Positions 1-8,573 of a stretch of DNA of 46,770 nt are shown here, piece after piece (position 1 is the stretch's first letter; each line of letters begins with the position of its first letter). Position numbers and translations under genes: made by a program. A model generated the notes under the pieces. It did no database searches. It was given only the letters and a program-made list of their open reading frames with translations, and had not been told where the DNA came from. The DNA is from Tidjanibacter sp. (GTDB lineage: Bacteria; Bacteroidota; Bacteroidia; Bacteroidales; Rikenellaceae): NCBI GenBank assembly GCA_017648105.1, contig JAGCJH010000039.1, positions 1 to 46,770 on the forward strand. Reading direction: 5' to 3'.

Positions 1-2
1 AG

Positions 3-77
3 AAGCTCAAACGAGGCGAGTGGCGATTCCTCACCGAGAAAGAGGTGGCAATGCTTAAATCGGGCAGTTACGAATAA
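3..77 (+). CDS. C-terminal end of a probable rRNA pseudouridine synthase (partial)
   Basis: An open frame enters from the left edge and stops with TAA at 75-77, leaving 24 residues. The tail contains GEWRFLTEKEVAMLKSG, which resembles the conserved end of RsuA/RluB-type pseudouridine synthases (a Gly-x-Trp-Arg-x-Leu-Thr-x-x-Glu segment followed by a short helix). Those enzymes isomerise a uridine in 16S or 23S rRNA. The assignment rests only on this tail, so it is tentative; the body of the gene lies outside the window. A strong terminator follows about 50 bases downstream. Confidence 0.45.
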   Translation, partial: KLKRGEWRFLTEKEVAMLKSGSYE

Positions 78-126
78 GAGTGCTCCCCGCTTCAAATAAA
101 GAGGCGAGAAACAATATCCCCAAAAC

Positions 127-183
127 GAGGAGGTTCTTCTTAGTCGGCTGCGACACCCAACAAGAAGAACTCCTCTTTTTTTT
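127..183 (+). terminator. Rho-independent terminator
   Basis: The arm at 127-141 (GAGGAGGTTCTTCTT, one bulged G) pairs with 162-175 (AAGAAGAACTCCTC) and is followed by eight T at 176-183. It ends transcription of the gene entering from the left and separates it from the patatin gene. Confidence 0.85.
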
Positions 184-206
184 AGCTCAATCACTACAGA
201 GAGTTT

Positions 207-2435
207 ATGAAAACTTTTCACAAGAGATTACTCACAGTGCTGATGCTATCGGTGCTCCTCGTGAGCCCCGCTGTGGCACAGAAGAAGATCAACGACCCCG
301 CAGCCCCCAATCGTAAGAGTGTGGGCTTGGTGCTCAGTGGTGGTGGCGCAAAGGGTGCCGCCCAGCTACGCATTATCAAAGCCATTGAGGAAGCGGGCAT
401 CCCCATCGACTACATCGCAGGCACCTCCATCGGCTCCATCATCGGTGGACTCTATGCCGTAGGTTACTCCATCGAGGAGATTGAGGAACTCTACACCTCA
501 ATGAACTGGTTTGACATCTTCACAGACCGCAATGCACGAGAGAAACAACTCTTTGCCGACAAGCAGAAGGACGACTCCTATATGTTTGATATTCTGCTCT
601 CCACCGATGATATTTCGATGCCAAGTGGTATTGTAAGGGGCGACAAGTTTATGGATCAGCTCAATGAGCTCCTGCTCGGCTATCAACACATCGACTCCTT
701 CGACAAACTCCCCATACCCTTCGCCTGCGTGTCGTATGATATGAACACGGGTAGTGAGTATGTGGCACGAGGTGGTAGCCTCTCGGCAGCCATCCGTGCG
801 AGTATGTCGATTCCCGGTGTTTTCAAGCCCGTGAAGTATCGTGATATGGTGTTGGTGGATGGCGGTGTTTACAACAACTTCCCGGTGGATGTCGTGAGGG
901 ATATGGGTGCTGACATTGTCATTGGCATAGACCTCTCGGAGGGTATCAAGACCGATGCAGACATCGAAAACCTCATTCTCATCTTTGAGCAGCTCACAGT
1001 CTTCCTCGGCAGGGAGAACTACGACGCCAACAAAAGCGACTGCGACTACTACATCCACCCCGAGATTGCACCCTACTCGGCAGCAAGTTTCAATCAGGAG
1101 GCTGTCGATTCGCTCGTAATGCGTGGTCAGCGTGAGGCAGACCGCCACAGGGAGGGTTTGCTGGCTCTGCGCAAGAAGATAGGTCTTCCCGAGGGTTATA
1201 TGCCACCAAAGCGTGACCGTTTCTACAATGAAAACGCACTCCTGCGCATCGGCAACATCCGCTTGGATGGTTTCACAAAGTCGGAGCGTGAGCTCATCTC
1301 ACGCTATCTCAATCTGCGTCCCTACTCGACCGTATCACGCAGTGAGTTCAACCGCAACATCGAACAGATAAAGAATATGGGTGGTTTCGACTTCGTGAAG
1401 TATTCGCTCTCGCATCAAGCCCCCTACGATTTGCGCATCTGGGTGGATGAGAAGCACAACGCTTCGCTACACGTCGGCTTCCGTTTCGACTCCCAAGAGT
1501 TGGCTTCGCTCCTGCTGGGCACAGAGATGACCATTTCGGGCAACTACTTCAAACCCCGTTTGTCGCTCACCACACGCCTTAGCGAAAGCCCTTATGTGCA
1601 ACTCAAAGCGTCGAGTAGTCGTGTATTCTTTGGCGAGTTTGCTGTGGGCTACCGCTACCAGTACAACAACTTCACATACTACCAGAACGACCATCGTTCG
1701 CACACATCCACCTTCGACTACCACAACATCTCGATGCGTTTCTCGGACATATATCTGCGTAACTTCAACCTCTCGGCAGGTATCGAGGCGGACTTTTTCA
1801 ACTACGACGAAACCTTCTATGAGGAGGGCTTGGTGGAGGTTGAGCCCGAAGCGTATATCAATTACAACATCTCGGGTCACTACGACAATCTGGACGACAT
1901 CTATGTGCCCACTCGTGGTTGGAGTTTCGATGTAAACTACACACTCCACACCAACAACGGCATTGAGATTCACAATCACACACCCTTCGCATCGTTGCAG
2001 TATGAGGCAACAGGAGCTCTCTCCATCAACGACTGGTTTGCGGTTGTGCCCTCGCTCTATGGTCGCACGCTCATAGGTATGGAGCCCACCTATCCCTACT
2101 ACAACTGTTTGGGTGGCATCCTACCAAGCAGGTATATGAAGCAGCAGATGCCCTTTGTCGGCATCCAGCATATCGAGATATTCGACAATTCGGTGATGGT
2201 CGCAGCGGCAGAAATGAGAATGAAGATAGCCAAGAACCACTACATCTCCGCTATGGGCAACTTCCTGCTCCAAAACGACAACTTCCTGCGTATGTTCCTC
2301 TTCCACGACACGCTCGTAGGCTTCGGAATGAAATATACCTACAACACCTCATTGGGTCCCCTCTCAATTCTTGCGAGTGGCACCAACCACAACCCCATTG
2401 GTGGTATCTATATGAGTTTCGGCAAGAATTTCTAA
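207..2435 (+). CDS. Patatin-like phospholipase with POTRA-like segment and C-terminal outer-membrane beta-barrel
   Basis: 742 aa with a signal peptide ending near A-V-A-Q (about residue 25). A patatin domain spans about residues 37-320: oxyanion-hole GGGAKG at 45-50, nucleophile elbow GTSIG with Ser74, and the DGG motif with Asp218, so the Ser-Asp dyad is complete. Residues 345-425 look like one POTRA-like segment (RIGNIRLDGF, then EFNRNIEQIKNMGGFDFV). The rest is rich in alternating aromatic strands and ends in a Phe-terminated strand (IYMSFGKNF), typical of a BamA/Omp85-type barrel. Patatin plus POTRA plus barrel is the plan of type Vd autotransporter phospholipases such as PlpD and FplA, so lipase activity at the outer membrane is likely. 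Whether the domain faces outward or the periplasm cannot be told. ATG at 207 is chosen because it begins the signal peptide. Confidence 0.88.
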   Translation: MKTFHKRLLTVLMLSVLLVSPAVAQKKINDPAAPNRKSVGLVLSGGGAKGAAQLRIIKAIEEAGIPIDYIAGTSIGSIIGGLYAVGYSIEEIEELYTSMNWFDIFTDRNAREKQLFADKQKDDSYMFDILLSTDDISMPSGIVRGDKFMDQLNELLLGYQHIDSFDKLPIPFACVSYDMNTGSEYVARGGSLSAAIRASMSIPGVFKPVKYRDMVLVDGGVYNNFPVDVVRDMGADIVIGIDLSEGIKTDADIENLILIFEQLTVFLGRENYDANKSDCDYYIHPEIAPYSAASFNQEAVDSLVMRGQREADRHREGLLALRKKIGLPEGYMPPKRDRFYNENALLRIGNIRLDGFTKSERELISRYLNLRPYSTVSRSEFNRNIEQIKNMGGFDFVKYSLSHQAPYDLRIWVDEKHNASLHVGFRFDSQELASLLLGTEMTISGNYFKPRLSLTTRLSESPYVQLKASSSRVFFGEFAVGYRYQYNNFTYYQNDHRSHTSTFDYHNISMRFSDIYLRNFNLSAGIEADFFNYDETFYEEGLVEVEPEAYINYNISGHYDNLDDIYVPTRGWSFDVNYTLHTNNGIEIHNHTPFASLQYEATGALSINDWFAVVPSLYGRTLIGMEPTYPYYNCLGGILPSRYMKQQMPFVGIQHIEIFDNSVMVAAAEMRMKIAKNHYISAMGNFLLQNDNFLRMFLFHDTLVGFGMKYTYNTSLGPLSILASGTNHNPIGGIYMSFGKNF

Positions 2436-2448
2436 CACATATACACAC

Positions 2449-2485
2449 AAAAAATAGGAGTGCTTTTCCAGCACTCCTATTTTTT
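2449..2485. terminator. Bidirectional terminator between convergent genes
   Basis: Perfect 15-base arms, AAAAAATAGGAGTGC at 2449-2463 and GCACTCCTATTTTTT at 2471-2485, with a 7-base loop. It is flanked by A and T runs and so works for the patatin gene (+) and the FKBP gene (-). Confidence 0.9.
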
Positions 2486-2500
2486 CATATTCCCAATCCT

Positions 2501-3829
2501 CTACAAATCGTTGTGTTCAAAGTCGTTGGAAGTACCGTCGTTGTCACACACCCAAATCTCGAAAACAAGGGGTGTAAAGGGGAGGATTTCCGTTGTGATG
2601 ATAACCTTTGCATCCTCTTCCTCGTCCTCCACCGAACTGCTCGATGAGGATGAACCACTATTGTAGTATGCCGAAGCATAGGGGTTGTAGTAGTTGCTAT
2701 AATAGTTATTGTAGTAACTGCCATAGCCACCATAACCACCATACATACTATTCATATAGCTATAATAGTTCAGATAGTTGTAGTAGTCTGTCAAATCGCT
2801 CGACGAATCCGACGAGGACTCAGTTGTTGCCTTCGCAGCACTACCCGAGATACCATAGCCGTATGCCGAAGTGAAGACTGCACGAATGTGGTCGCCATAG
2901 CAAGCCTGACAGCACGCCTTCTTGAAGCCCTCAATCATCTGCGTCTGGCTCATATCCCACTTCATAGGTCCTTCGTTTACAATCTCGCCCCAAGCATTCA
3001 TCTGCACCGAGTCGATGTTGCTATCGAACACAAAACCATCAAGGAAGTAGCCCTTATAGTAGCAAGTGAGTACCGAGTCGGTTTTCTCCGCCGTGATTAC
3101 CGAGTCACGCTTCATTGGGAATGGGGTCACGAGCTGGACATACAAACCCTTTGCGAGCGAGTCCTTTTCTGCCATCTTCCAGCGCTCCACTGCATAGATG
3201 TTCACCTCTTTATTTTCGAGCACGATGGGGTCTTCCGACACCTCTACGATTTCGAGCGAGTCGATGATGACGGGTTTGTTGCCATCGACACCCCACTGAC
3301 CGTTGTAGCCCACATTTGTTGCACTATAACCCGACGAGCCGTTGTACATCGCAGAGGGCATAACCACCTGTGTCATCTCGCCCACCTTCATATTCGTGAG
3401 CGCCTCATACATACCCTTTGCAAGCGAGGAGTTATCCTCATAGAGATAGACAAAGTCGTTCACATAGTGAGTACGGCGTGAATAGGTGCCCTGAATCTTC
3501 GCCACCTCCGCATTGCGGGTGTAGAAGATGTTACCATCGAGGGTCTTACCTGTGTAGTTAATCCTCACCCAGTTACCACCCTTCACAAGCGTGTCTGCCT
3601 CGCCTTCGAGCGTCGAGGGGCGCATTGTGTAGATATAGACACCGCTATTGGTGCGTTTCCAGTTGGGATCCTCTCTCCAACCCTTATTGTTCTTATCCAT
3701 CCACGCCTCCAACGACTGATTTTCGAGTTCATCGAAGTCGGTGGAAGAAGGCGATGCACAACCTACGGCAAGCGCTACAAAAGCGACCAATGCCCAAGTG
3801 GCAATCTTTATAGTTTTCTGAAAATTCAT
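2501..3829 (-). CDS. FKBP-type peptidyl-prolyl isomerase lipoprotein with Tyr-rich insertion
   Basis: 442 aa. A lipoprotein signal (VALAVGC, Cys24) places it in an envelope membrane. Two FKBP-like segments are visible: about 60-190 (WVRINYTGKTLDGNIFYT, then a SLAKGMYEAL..MKVGEM stretch) and about 215-430 (VLTCYYKGYFLDGFVFDSN, MIEGFKKACCQA, IRAVFTSAYGYG). The second FKBP fold is interrupted after AYGYG by a Ser-rich then Tyr-rich stretch (about 322-400; 18 Tyr within residues 346-389) and an acidic run, then resumes with ILPFTPLVFEIWV. This is where ordinary FKBPs have the short loop before IPP-x-x-PLVFEVEL. The family catalyses prolyl cis/trans isomerisation and chaperones envelope proteins; activity of this copy is not assured. 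It lies 10 bases downstream of a second FKBP-like lipoprotein gene, probably one operon. Confidence 0.85.
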   Translation of the reverse strand: MNFQKTIKIATWALVAFVALAVGCASPSSTDFDELENQSLEAWMDKNNKGWREDPNWKRTNSGVYIYTMRPSTLEGEADTLVKGGNWVRINYTGKTLDGNIFYTRNAEVAKIQGTYSRRTHYVNDFVYLYEDNSSLAKGMYEALTNMKVGEMTQVVMPSAMYNGSSGYSATNVGYNGQWGVDGNKPVIIDSLEIVEVSEDPIVLENKEVNIYAVERWKMAEKDSLAKGLYVQLVTPFPMKRDSVITAEKTDSVLTCYYKGYFLDGFVFDSNIDSVQMNAWGEIVNEGPMKWDMSQTQMIEGFKKACCQACYGDHIRAVFTSAYGYGISGSAAKATTESSSDSSSDLTDYYNYLNYYSYMNSMYGGYGGYGSYYNNYYSNYYNPYASAYYNSGSSSSSSSVEDEEEDAKVIITTEILPFTPLVFEIWVCDNDGTSNDFEHNDL

Positions 3830-3839
3830 ATCTCTTGTT

Positions 3840-4400
3840 TTATTTTTTCTTTGTCAGTTCTTCAACAGTGAGCACCATCATCACTGCCGTATTGGCGGGC
3901 ACTACTCCCATACCCGTTGCTCCATAGGCAATCGAGGAGGTCAAAAAGACCGCTATTGAGTCGCCCACAAGGCTACCTACTAACGCCTCATCGAGCGCAT
4001 TTAGTATCTCGCCACGCCCCAAAGTGACCACATAGGGGTCGAAATTCCAAAAAGAGGTGTCCAATTCGGTGGAGATTGCCTCAGCAAGATATCGTTTATT
4101 GGTGTAATAAGGCGTACCCGATGGGGAGGAGGAGAACTCGAAAGCCTCAACATTGAAGGTCACAGCATCGCCATTTGCAGCAGAGCCTGCCAACTCGCCA
4201 CCCCTCTCATCTTCAATGAGTCCGAACTTATTGCCAGCCAAGTGTACATAGGCACTATCGCTCGTGATTACATACGACAACTCTTTGTTGTTCAAGTAGT
4301 TCTCAATCTGCTTGCGTTGTTTGGGAGCATACTCATCCAAGACAACGCAGGAGCTCATAGCTGCCATAGCCACCACAAGAATCAACAAAAACCTTCTCAT
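3840..4400 (-). CDS. FKBP-like / DUF4827-type lipoprotein
   Basis: 186 aa from ATG at 4400, chosen over an in-frame ATG at 4418 because it starts directly with MRRFLLILVV and gives a standard signal ending MAAMSSC (Cys18). The body has the outline of one FKBP domain: a dimly conserved N-terminal helix region (RKQIENYLNNKEL), a GEILNALDEALVGSLVGDSIAVFL stretch split here as GEILNALDEAL and VGDSIAVFLTSSIAYG, and the end NTAVMMVLTVEEL. It resembles small Bacteroidales FKBP-like lipoproteins (DUF4827). The aromatic active-site residues of true FKBPs are poorly kept, so catalysis is uncertain and a folding or scaffold role is possible. It is first in a two-gene operon with the larger FKBP lipoprotein. 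Confidence 0.75.
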   Translation of the reverse strand: MRRFLLILVVAMAAMSSCVVLDEYAPKQRKQIENYLNNKELSYVITSDSAYVHLAGNKFGLIEDERGGELAGSAANGDAVTFNVEAFEFSSSPSGTPYYTNKRYLAEAISTELDTSFWNFDPYVVTLGRGEILNALDEALVGSLVGDSIAVFLTSSIAYGATGMGVVPANTAVMMVLTVEELTKKK

Positions 4401-4440
4401 ATATACTCTTTTCTGCATAGTTTATGCCTAATTTAACCGA

Positions 4441-4448
4441 CAAATATA
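4441..4448 (-). promoter_or_regulatory. Candidate -7 box for the FKBP operon
   Basis: On the minus strand this reads TATATTTG, matching the Bacteroidota TAnnTTTG box, about 40 bases before the ATG at 4400. No good -33 TTG is seen at the expected distance, so it is a weak call. Confidence 0.4.
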
Positions 4449-4456
4449 CCTATTTA

Positions 4457-4490
4457 AGTTGAAAGTTGAAAGTTGAGAATTGAAAATTAA
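4457..4490. repeat. Dispersed AAGTTGA/GAATTGA repeat, copy 1
   Basis: Contains three AAGTTGA-like units followed by GAATTGAAAATTAA. Related copies occur at 7387-7407, 13875-13893 and 44473-44496. Confidence 0.6.
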
Positions 4491-4492
4491 CC

Positions 4493-4530
4493 AAAAAAAA
4501 AGAACGACCTTCTTTATTCGAAGGTCGTTC
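4493..4530 (-). terminator. Terminator of gcvP
   Basis: Arms GAACGACCTTC (4502-4512) and GAAGGTCGTTC (4520-4530), perfect over 11 bases. On the minus strand the hairpin is followed by nine T (A run at 4493-4501). It lies 21 bases past the gcvP stop. Confidence 0.9.
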
Positions 4531-4550
4531 CTCTGAGGAGTAAATTTCTA

Positions 4551-7364
4551 TTATTCCTTATTTACAGCAACCAAATTCCTGTCACCAAAGCCATTATCAA
4601 TCTTAGTGACATAGGGGAAGAACTTTTGAATTCTCACCCATTCGAGGGGGAAGAGTGCCTCCTCACGACTGAATTCGTGTGCCCACTCGCCAGCAACCTC
4701 CGCAGCGGTATATGGTGCATTGATAACAATCTGGGGGCAGTTCTGTGCCTCGTGGAGAATCTTCACGAGTGCGTCGCAGAACTTATCCATCTCCTCCTTC
4801 GACTCGCTCTCGGTAGGCTCCACCATCAAGGTGTCGTGCACGGGGAACGAGAGGGTTGGTGCGTGGAAGCCATAGTCCATCAGTCGATGTGCAACATCAC
4901 CCACCTCAACGCCATACTCCTTGCGGAAGTTGGTCAGATCGAGAATCATCTCGTGACCAACCCTGCCACTCTCGCCCGAGTAGAATGTGCGATAGCTCTC
5001 TTTCAGGCGGCACGACATATAGTTGGCATTGACAATCGCAGCCTCAGTAACCTTGCGCAGCCCCTCGGCACCAAGCATCTTGATGTAGCCATAGGTAATG
5101 GGCAACAGCAGGGCACTACCCCAAGGCGACGACGAAACGGCTGTGATGCCATCTGCGCCACCAGTGGAAACAACCGAGTGGGAAGGCAAGAACTCTACGA
5201 GGTGCTCGGCAACGCACACAGGACCCACACCAGGACCACCACCGCCGTGAGGCATTGCGAAGGTCTTGTGGAGGTTCAGGTGGCAGACATCGGCACCGAT
5301 GAAGCCTGGGTTGGTAAGACCCACCTGTGCGTTCATATTTGCACCATCCATATAGACCTGACCACCGTGCTCGTGAACAGCATCGACAATCTCCCTGATA
5401 CGACTCTCAAAGACACCGTGAGTCGAGGGGTAGGTAACCATAAGACCCGCAAGTTCACCCTCATACTGCTCCGCCTTTGCTTTCAAGTCCTCAACATCGA
5501 TATTACCCTTATCATCGCACGCTACGGTTACAATCTTCATACCCGCCATAGCAGCCGATGCGGGGTTGGTGCCGTGTGCCGAAGAGGGAATGAGGATAAT
5601 GTTGCGGTAGCCCTGCGAACGGCTCTGGTGGTAAGCACGGATAATCATCAAGCCCGCATACTCACCCGCAGCACCCGAGTTGGGTTGGAGCGTACAACCG
5701 GCAAAGCCTGTGATGGTTGCAAGGTCTTTTTCGAGTTCGGCAATCAGCGCCAAGTAACCCTCAGCCTGCTCTGTGGGAGCAAAGGGGTGCATATTTGTGA
5801 AGCCCGCAAGTGAGAGGGGCATCATAGTTACTGCGGGATTGAGTTTCATCGTACACGAGCCGAGCGAAATCATACTATCCGCCAGCGAAATATCACGATG
5901 TTCGAGGCGCTTGATGTAGCGCATAAGCTCCGTTTCGGAGTGGTATTTCTGGAACACAGGCTCGGTAAGGATTGCGCTCTGGCGACGGAGCGAAGCGGGA
6001 ATGACGCTTGCGTTCTCATCAATCTTCACTTTGGGCTCCTTCTTACCCACAGCCTCTGCAAAAATAGCCACAACCTCCGAAACCTCCTCATTGGTGGTAA
6101 TCTCATCCAAACTCAGGCGCACCCTATCCTCTGCGGGATAGAAGAAGTTGTAGCCACGAGAGAGCGCAATGTCCGACACAACAGCTGCCTCTGCCTCAAC
6201 CTCCAAAGTATCGAAGTATGCCTCATTGGCGAGCTTAAAGCCCAAGCCTTTCAGCGCCTCTGCAAGTGCTACGGTGCGGGAGTGGATATGCGATGCAATG
6301 CGTGCCAAGCCCTCGGGACCATTATAGACTGCATAGAAGCCCGACATTGAAGCCATAAGTGCCGATGCGGTACAGATGTTGGAGGTAGCCTTCTCACGCT
6401 TAATGTGTTGCTCACGAGTTTGAAGCGCCATACGGAGCGCACGGTTACCGAGGCGATCTACCGACACACCAATAATACGACCTGGCATATTGCGCTTGTA
6501 GGCATCCTTCGTTGCCATAAAGCCTGCACTTGGACCACCAAAGCCCATAGGCAGACCAAACCTCTGCGACGAACCGACAGCAATATCTGCACCCCACTCT
6601 GCGGGAGCTTTGAGCACTACAAGGCTCATCAGGTCACACACTGCCGACACCTTTACGCCTGCCTCGTGTGCCTTTTGTGCAAAGAGTTCATAATCCCTAA
6701 CATCGCCATTTGCCGCAGGGTACTGCACCATTGCGCCAAACTCCCTGCCCGAAAAGTCGTAGGTTGCGTAGTCATCAATCACAATCTCTATACCGAAAGG
6801 CTCACTGCGAGTGAGGAGCACATCGAGGGTCTGGGGGTAAATATTGCTATCCACAAAGAGGACATTAGCACCCGCCTTCTGCTGGTCACGGCTGCGGAGC
6901 GAATACATCATCAGCATCGCCTCAGCAGCAGCTGTCGCCTCATCCAAGAGCGAGCAGTTGGCAATCTCCATAGCAGTAAGCGAGGTAATCATAGTCTGGA
7001 AGTTCAGAAGAGCCTCCAACCTACCCTGCGAAATCTCTGCCTGATAGGGGGTGTAGGATGTGTACCACGAAGGATTCTCGAAGACATTGCGCACGATAGC
7101 CGCAGGCATCGAGTTGGGATAGTAGCCCATACCGATGAATGAACGATAGTAGGGCTGATTGCGCTCTGCGAGCGAACGGATGTGGCTCGCAAACTGCACC
7201 TCGGTCATAGGCTCATCGAGTGCAAGTGGTTTGCGCAGACGAATACTCTGGGGCATAACCTGCGAGAGAAGTTCCTCGACACTCTTCACGCCAATCACTT
7301 GGAGCATTTGCTCCACCTCCTGCTCCGAAGGTCCAATGTGGCGGTTTACAAATTGTTCTAACAT
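4551..7364 (-). CDS. gcvP: Glycine dehydrogenase (decarboxylating), glycine cleavage P-protein
   Basis: 937 aa, a single chain of the usual length in which N- and C-terminal halves correspond to the split P1/P2 subunits of other bacteria. The N-terminus (FVNRHIGPSEQEVEQML) is the family start. The PLP lysine is Lys700 in NLHKTFAMPHGGGGPG, followed by the glycine-rich loop; DGANMNAQVG and SCTMKLNPAVTMMP are further conserved blocks. P-protein decarboxylates glycine and passes the aminomethyl group to lipoyl-H protein in the cytoplasm; the H, T and L proteins are not in this window. It lies 36 bases downstream of the SRPBCC gene on the same strand, probably cotranscribed, and has its own strong terminator. 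Confidence 0.97.
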   Translation of the reverse strand: MLEQFVNRHIGPSEQEVEQMLQVIGVKSVEELLSQVMPQSIRLRKPLALDEPMTEVQFASHIRSLAERNQPYYRSFIGMGYYPNSMPAAIVRNVFENPSWYTSYTPYQAEISQGRLEALLNFQTMITSLTAMEIANCSLLDEATAAAEAMLMMYSLRSRDQQKAGANVLFVDSNIYPQTLDVLLTRSEPFGIEIVIDDYATYDFSGREFGAMVQYPAANGDVRDYELFAQKAHEAGVKVSAVCDLMSLVVLKAPAEWGADIAVGSSQRFGLPMGFGGPSAGFMATKDAYKRNMPGRIIGVSVDRLGNRALRMALQTREQHIKREKATSNICTASALMASMSGFYAVYNGPEGLARIASHIHSRTVALAEALKGLGFKLANEAYFDTLEVEAEAAVVSDIALSRGYNFFYPAEDRVRLSLDEITTNEEVSEVVAIFAEAVGKKEPKVKIDENASVIPASLRRQSAILTEPVFQKYHSETELMRYIKRLEHRDISLADSMISLGSCTMKLNPAVTMMPLSLAGFTNMHPFAPTEQAEGYLALIAELEKDLATITGFAGCTLQPNSGAAGEYAGLMIIRAYHQSRSQGYRNIILIPSSAHGTNPASAAMAGMKIVTVACDDKGNIDVEDLKAKAEQYEGELAGLMVTYPSTHGVFESRIREIVDAVHEHGGQVYMDGANMNAQVGLTNPGFIGADVCHLNLHKTFAMPHGGGGPGVGPVCVAEHLVEFLPSHSVVSTGGADGITAVSSSPWGSALLLPITYGYIKMLGAEGLRKVTEAAIVNANYMSCRLKESYRTFYSGESGRVGHEMILDLTNFRKEYGVEVGDVAHRLMDYGFHAPTLSFPVHDTLMVEPTESESKEEMDKFCDALVKILHEAQNCPQIVINAPYTAAEVAGEWAHEFSREEALFPLEWVRIQKFFPYVTKIDNGFGDRNLVAVNKE

Positions 7365-7386
7365 AAGTTTTCAGTTTTATTTTAGG

Positions 7387-7407
7387 TTAATTTTCAACTC
7401 TCAATTT
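7387..7407. repeat. Dispersed repeat, copy 2 (inverted)
   Basis: On the minus strand reads AAATTGAGAGTTGAAAATTA, the same family as the copy at 4457-4490. It begins within the last codons of the SRPBCC gene and fills the gap to gcvP. Confidence 0.55.
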
Positions 7408-7799
7408 AGAGCATTAGCGATTGCCTCTGCCATCTGATCGACAGCTCCCTGCAACTTTTTACCAATCATCATACGCATCATCATATTCAGCTCGGCGTGA
7501 ACTACAATGCGCATACGAGTATCGTAGGGGGCAACCTCTTTGAGTTGGAGCCAAAAAGTAAAATCTACGGGATTGAGTTCGTCGCCCTGAATTTTGATAA
7601 GTTTATAGGGCTCACGCTCCACCATACAGAGTTTCACGGTCATACCCTTAACCTTGAACGAGCAGCGATCGTCCTCAGCACTCCATTCATCCACTTTATC
7701 CTGAATCATAGGGGTAAAGTTGTTGAACGAGGCGAGGGCTGTGTAGATTTGTTCTGCCGAACGGCGTATTTGTTGTTGTTTGCTTTCGTATTTTTCCAT
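7401..7799 (-). CDS. SRPBCC (START-like) family protein
   Basis: 132 aa, cytoplasmic, with no signal peptide. The pattern fits the SRPBCC/polyketide-cyclase fold: an opening strand (KYESKQQQIRRSAEQIYTAL), a helix with a F-N-N-F segment, central strands CSFKVKGMTVKLCMVEREPY and FTFWLQLKEV, and a long C-terminal helix KLQGAVDQMAEAIANALN that would cover a hydrophobic ligand cavity. Such proteins bind lipids or small hydrophobic molecules, but no ligand can be named. The only context is gcvP directly downstream, and the link may be just cotranscription. It is divergent from the Nudix gene, with only 48 bases between starts. Confidence 0.75.
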   Translation of the reverse strand: MEKYESKQQQIRRSAEQIYTALASFNNFTPMIQDKVDEWSAEDDRCSFKVKGMTVKLCMVEREPYKLIKIQGDELNPVDFTFWLQLKEVAPYDTRMRIVVHAELNMMMRMMIGKKLQGAVDQMAEAIANALN

Positions 7800-7807
7800 C
7801 TCTTAAA

Positions 7808-7840
7808 TTTGTATTTATGCCATAAAATTAGTTATTTTTG
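7808..7840 (+). promoter_or_regulatory. Promoter of the Nudix gene, abutting the start codon
   Basis: TTTG at 7808-7811 and TATTTTTG (TAnnTTTG) at 7833-7840, 21 bases apart. The ATG at 7848 is only 7 bases after the -7 box, so the transcript should have almost no leader. Confidence 0.6.
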
Positions 7841-7847
7841 TAGAGTT

Positions 7848-8489
7848 ATGCGACTATTTTTTGAAAATAAATTTTTCGAGTTCCTCTCCGAGGCTGATTA
7901 TAGGGCAGTTAGCTCTTCCGAGGAGGGGGTAAAAACAGCCCCGATGTTACACATCGGAGGCGGAGAGATACCCACACCCGAAGAGTTGATTGCCGCCATT
8001 GGCGACAACCACTCGCTCTGCATCGTTGCCGAGAATGGCGAGGAGGCTCTGCTGGAATTCTGCAAACAGATGCCCATCGTAAGAGCTGCGGGTGGCGTGG
8101 TAGAGAATAGCAATGGCGACATCCTCATTATGACTCGCAAGGGTTGGCGCGACCTACCCAAAGGTCACATCGACGATGGCGAGAGTGCCGAAGAGGCTGC
8201 CGTAAGAGAGGTTATGGAGGAGTGCGGATTGCAGTCGGTGGAGATTGTCGCCCCCCTCTGCACCACCCGCCACTTCCACTGCGCATACGGCAGGTGGGAA
8301 ATCAAGCAGACCGAGTGGTTTCTGATGTTTGCCGAGGGCGAGGAGCCAGCACTTATGCCCGAGGAGGACGAGGGTATCACTGCCGTAGAGTGGCTATGTG
8401 GTCGCAGACTCTGGCAGGCGGTCGAAAGTAGCTATTCGACAATCAAGGAAGTTTTTGAAGAATTTTTGAAATACAAGGTTAATTATTAA
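7848..8489 (+). CDS. Nudix hydrolase
   Basis: 213 aa from ATG 7848; the open frame extends further upstream, but that part is antisense to the SRPBCC gene and the promoter box lies immediately before 7848. A complete Nudix box is present: Gly106, Glu112, Arg120-Glu121, Glu124-Glu125, Gly127-Leu128 (GX5EX7REUXEEXGU), which binds the metal for cleaving a nucleoside diphosphate linked to another group. Before the fold (about residue 77 on) there is a roughly 75-residue N-terminal extension. The preceding PIVRAAGGVV and the LPKGHID segment resemble Nudix proteins acting on diadenosine or inositol polyphosphates, but the substrate cannot be fixed from sequence. It is cytoplasmic and may be cotranscribed with the S9 peptidase 85 bases downstream. 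Confidence 0.88.
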   Translation: MRLFFENKFFEFLSEADYRAVSSSEEGVKTAPMLHIGGGEIPTPEELIAAIGDNHSLCIVAENGEEALLEFCKQMPIVRAAGGVVENSNGDILIMTRKGWRDLPKGHIDDGESAEEAAVREVMEECGLQSVEIVAPLCTTRHFHCAYGRWEIKQTEWFLMFAEGEEPALMPEEDEGITAVEWLCGRRLWQAVESSYSTIKEVFEEFLKYKVNY

Positions 8490-8573
8490 ATTATTTCAAT
8501 AATTCAACACACAACACTCCGAACAAAACAGACCAAACACAAAACGATAATTAAAAATTTTTACTAACCTGAT

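Noticed and set aside
7497..7847. N-terminal extension of the Nudix protein
   Set aside because: The upstream part of the frame is antisense to the SRPBCC gene, and the promoter box lies just before ATG 7848.
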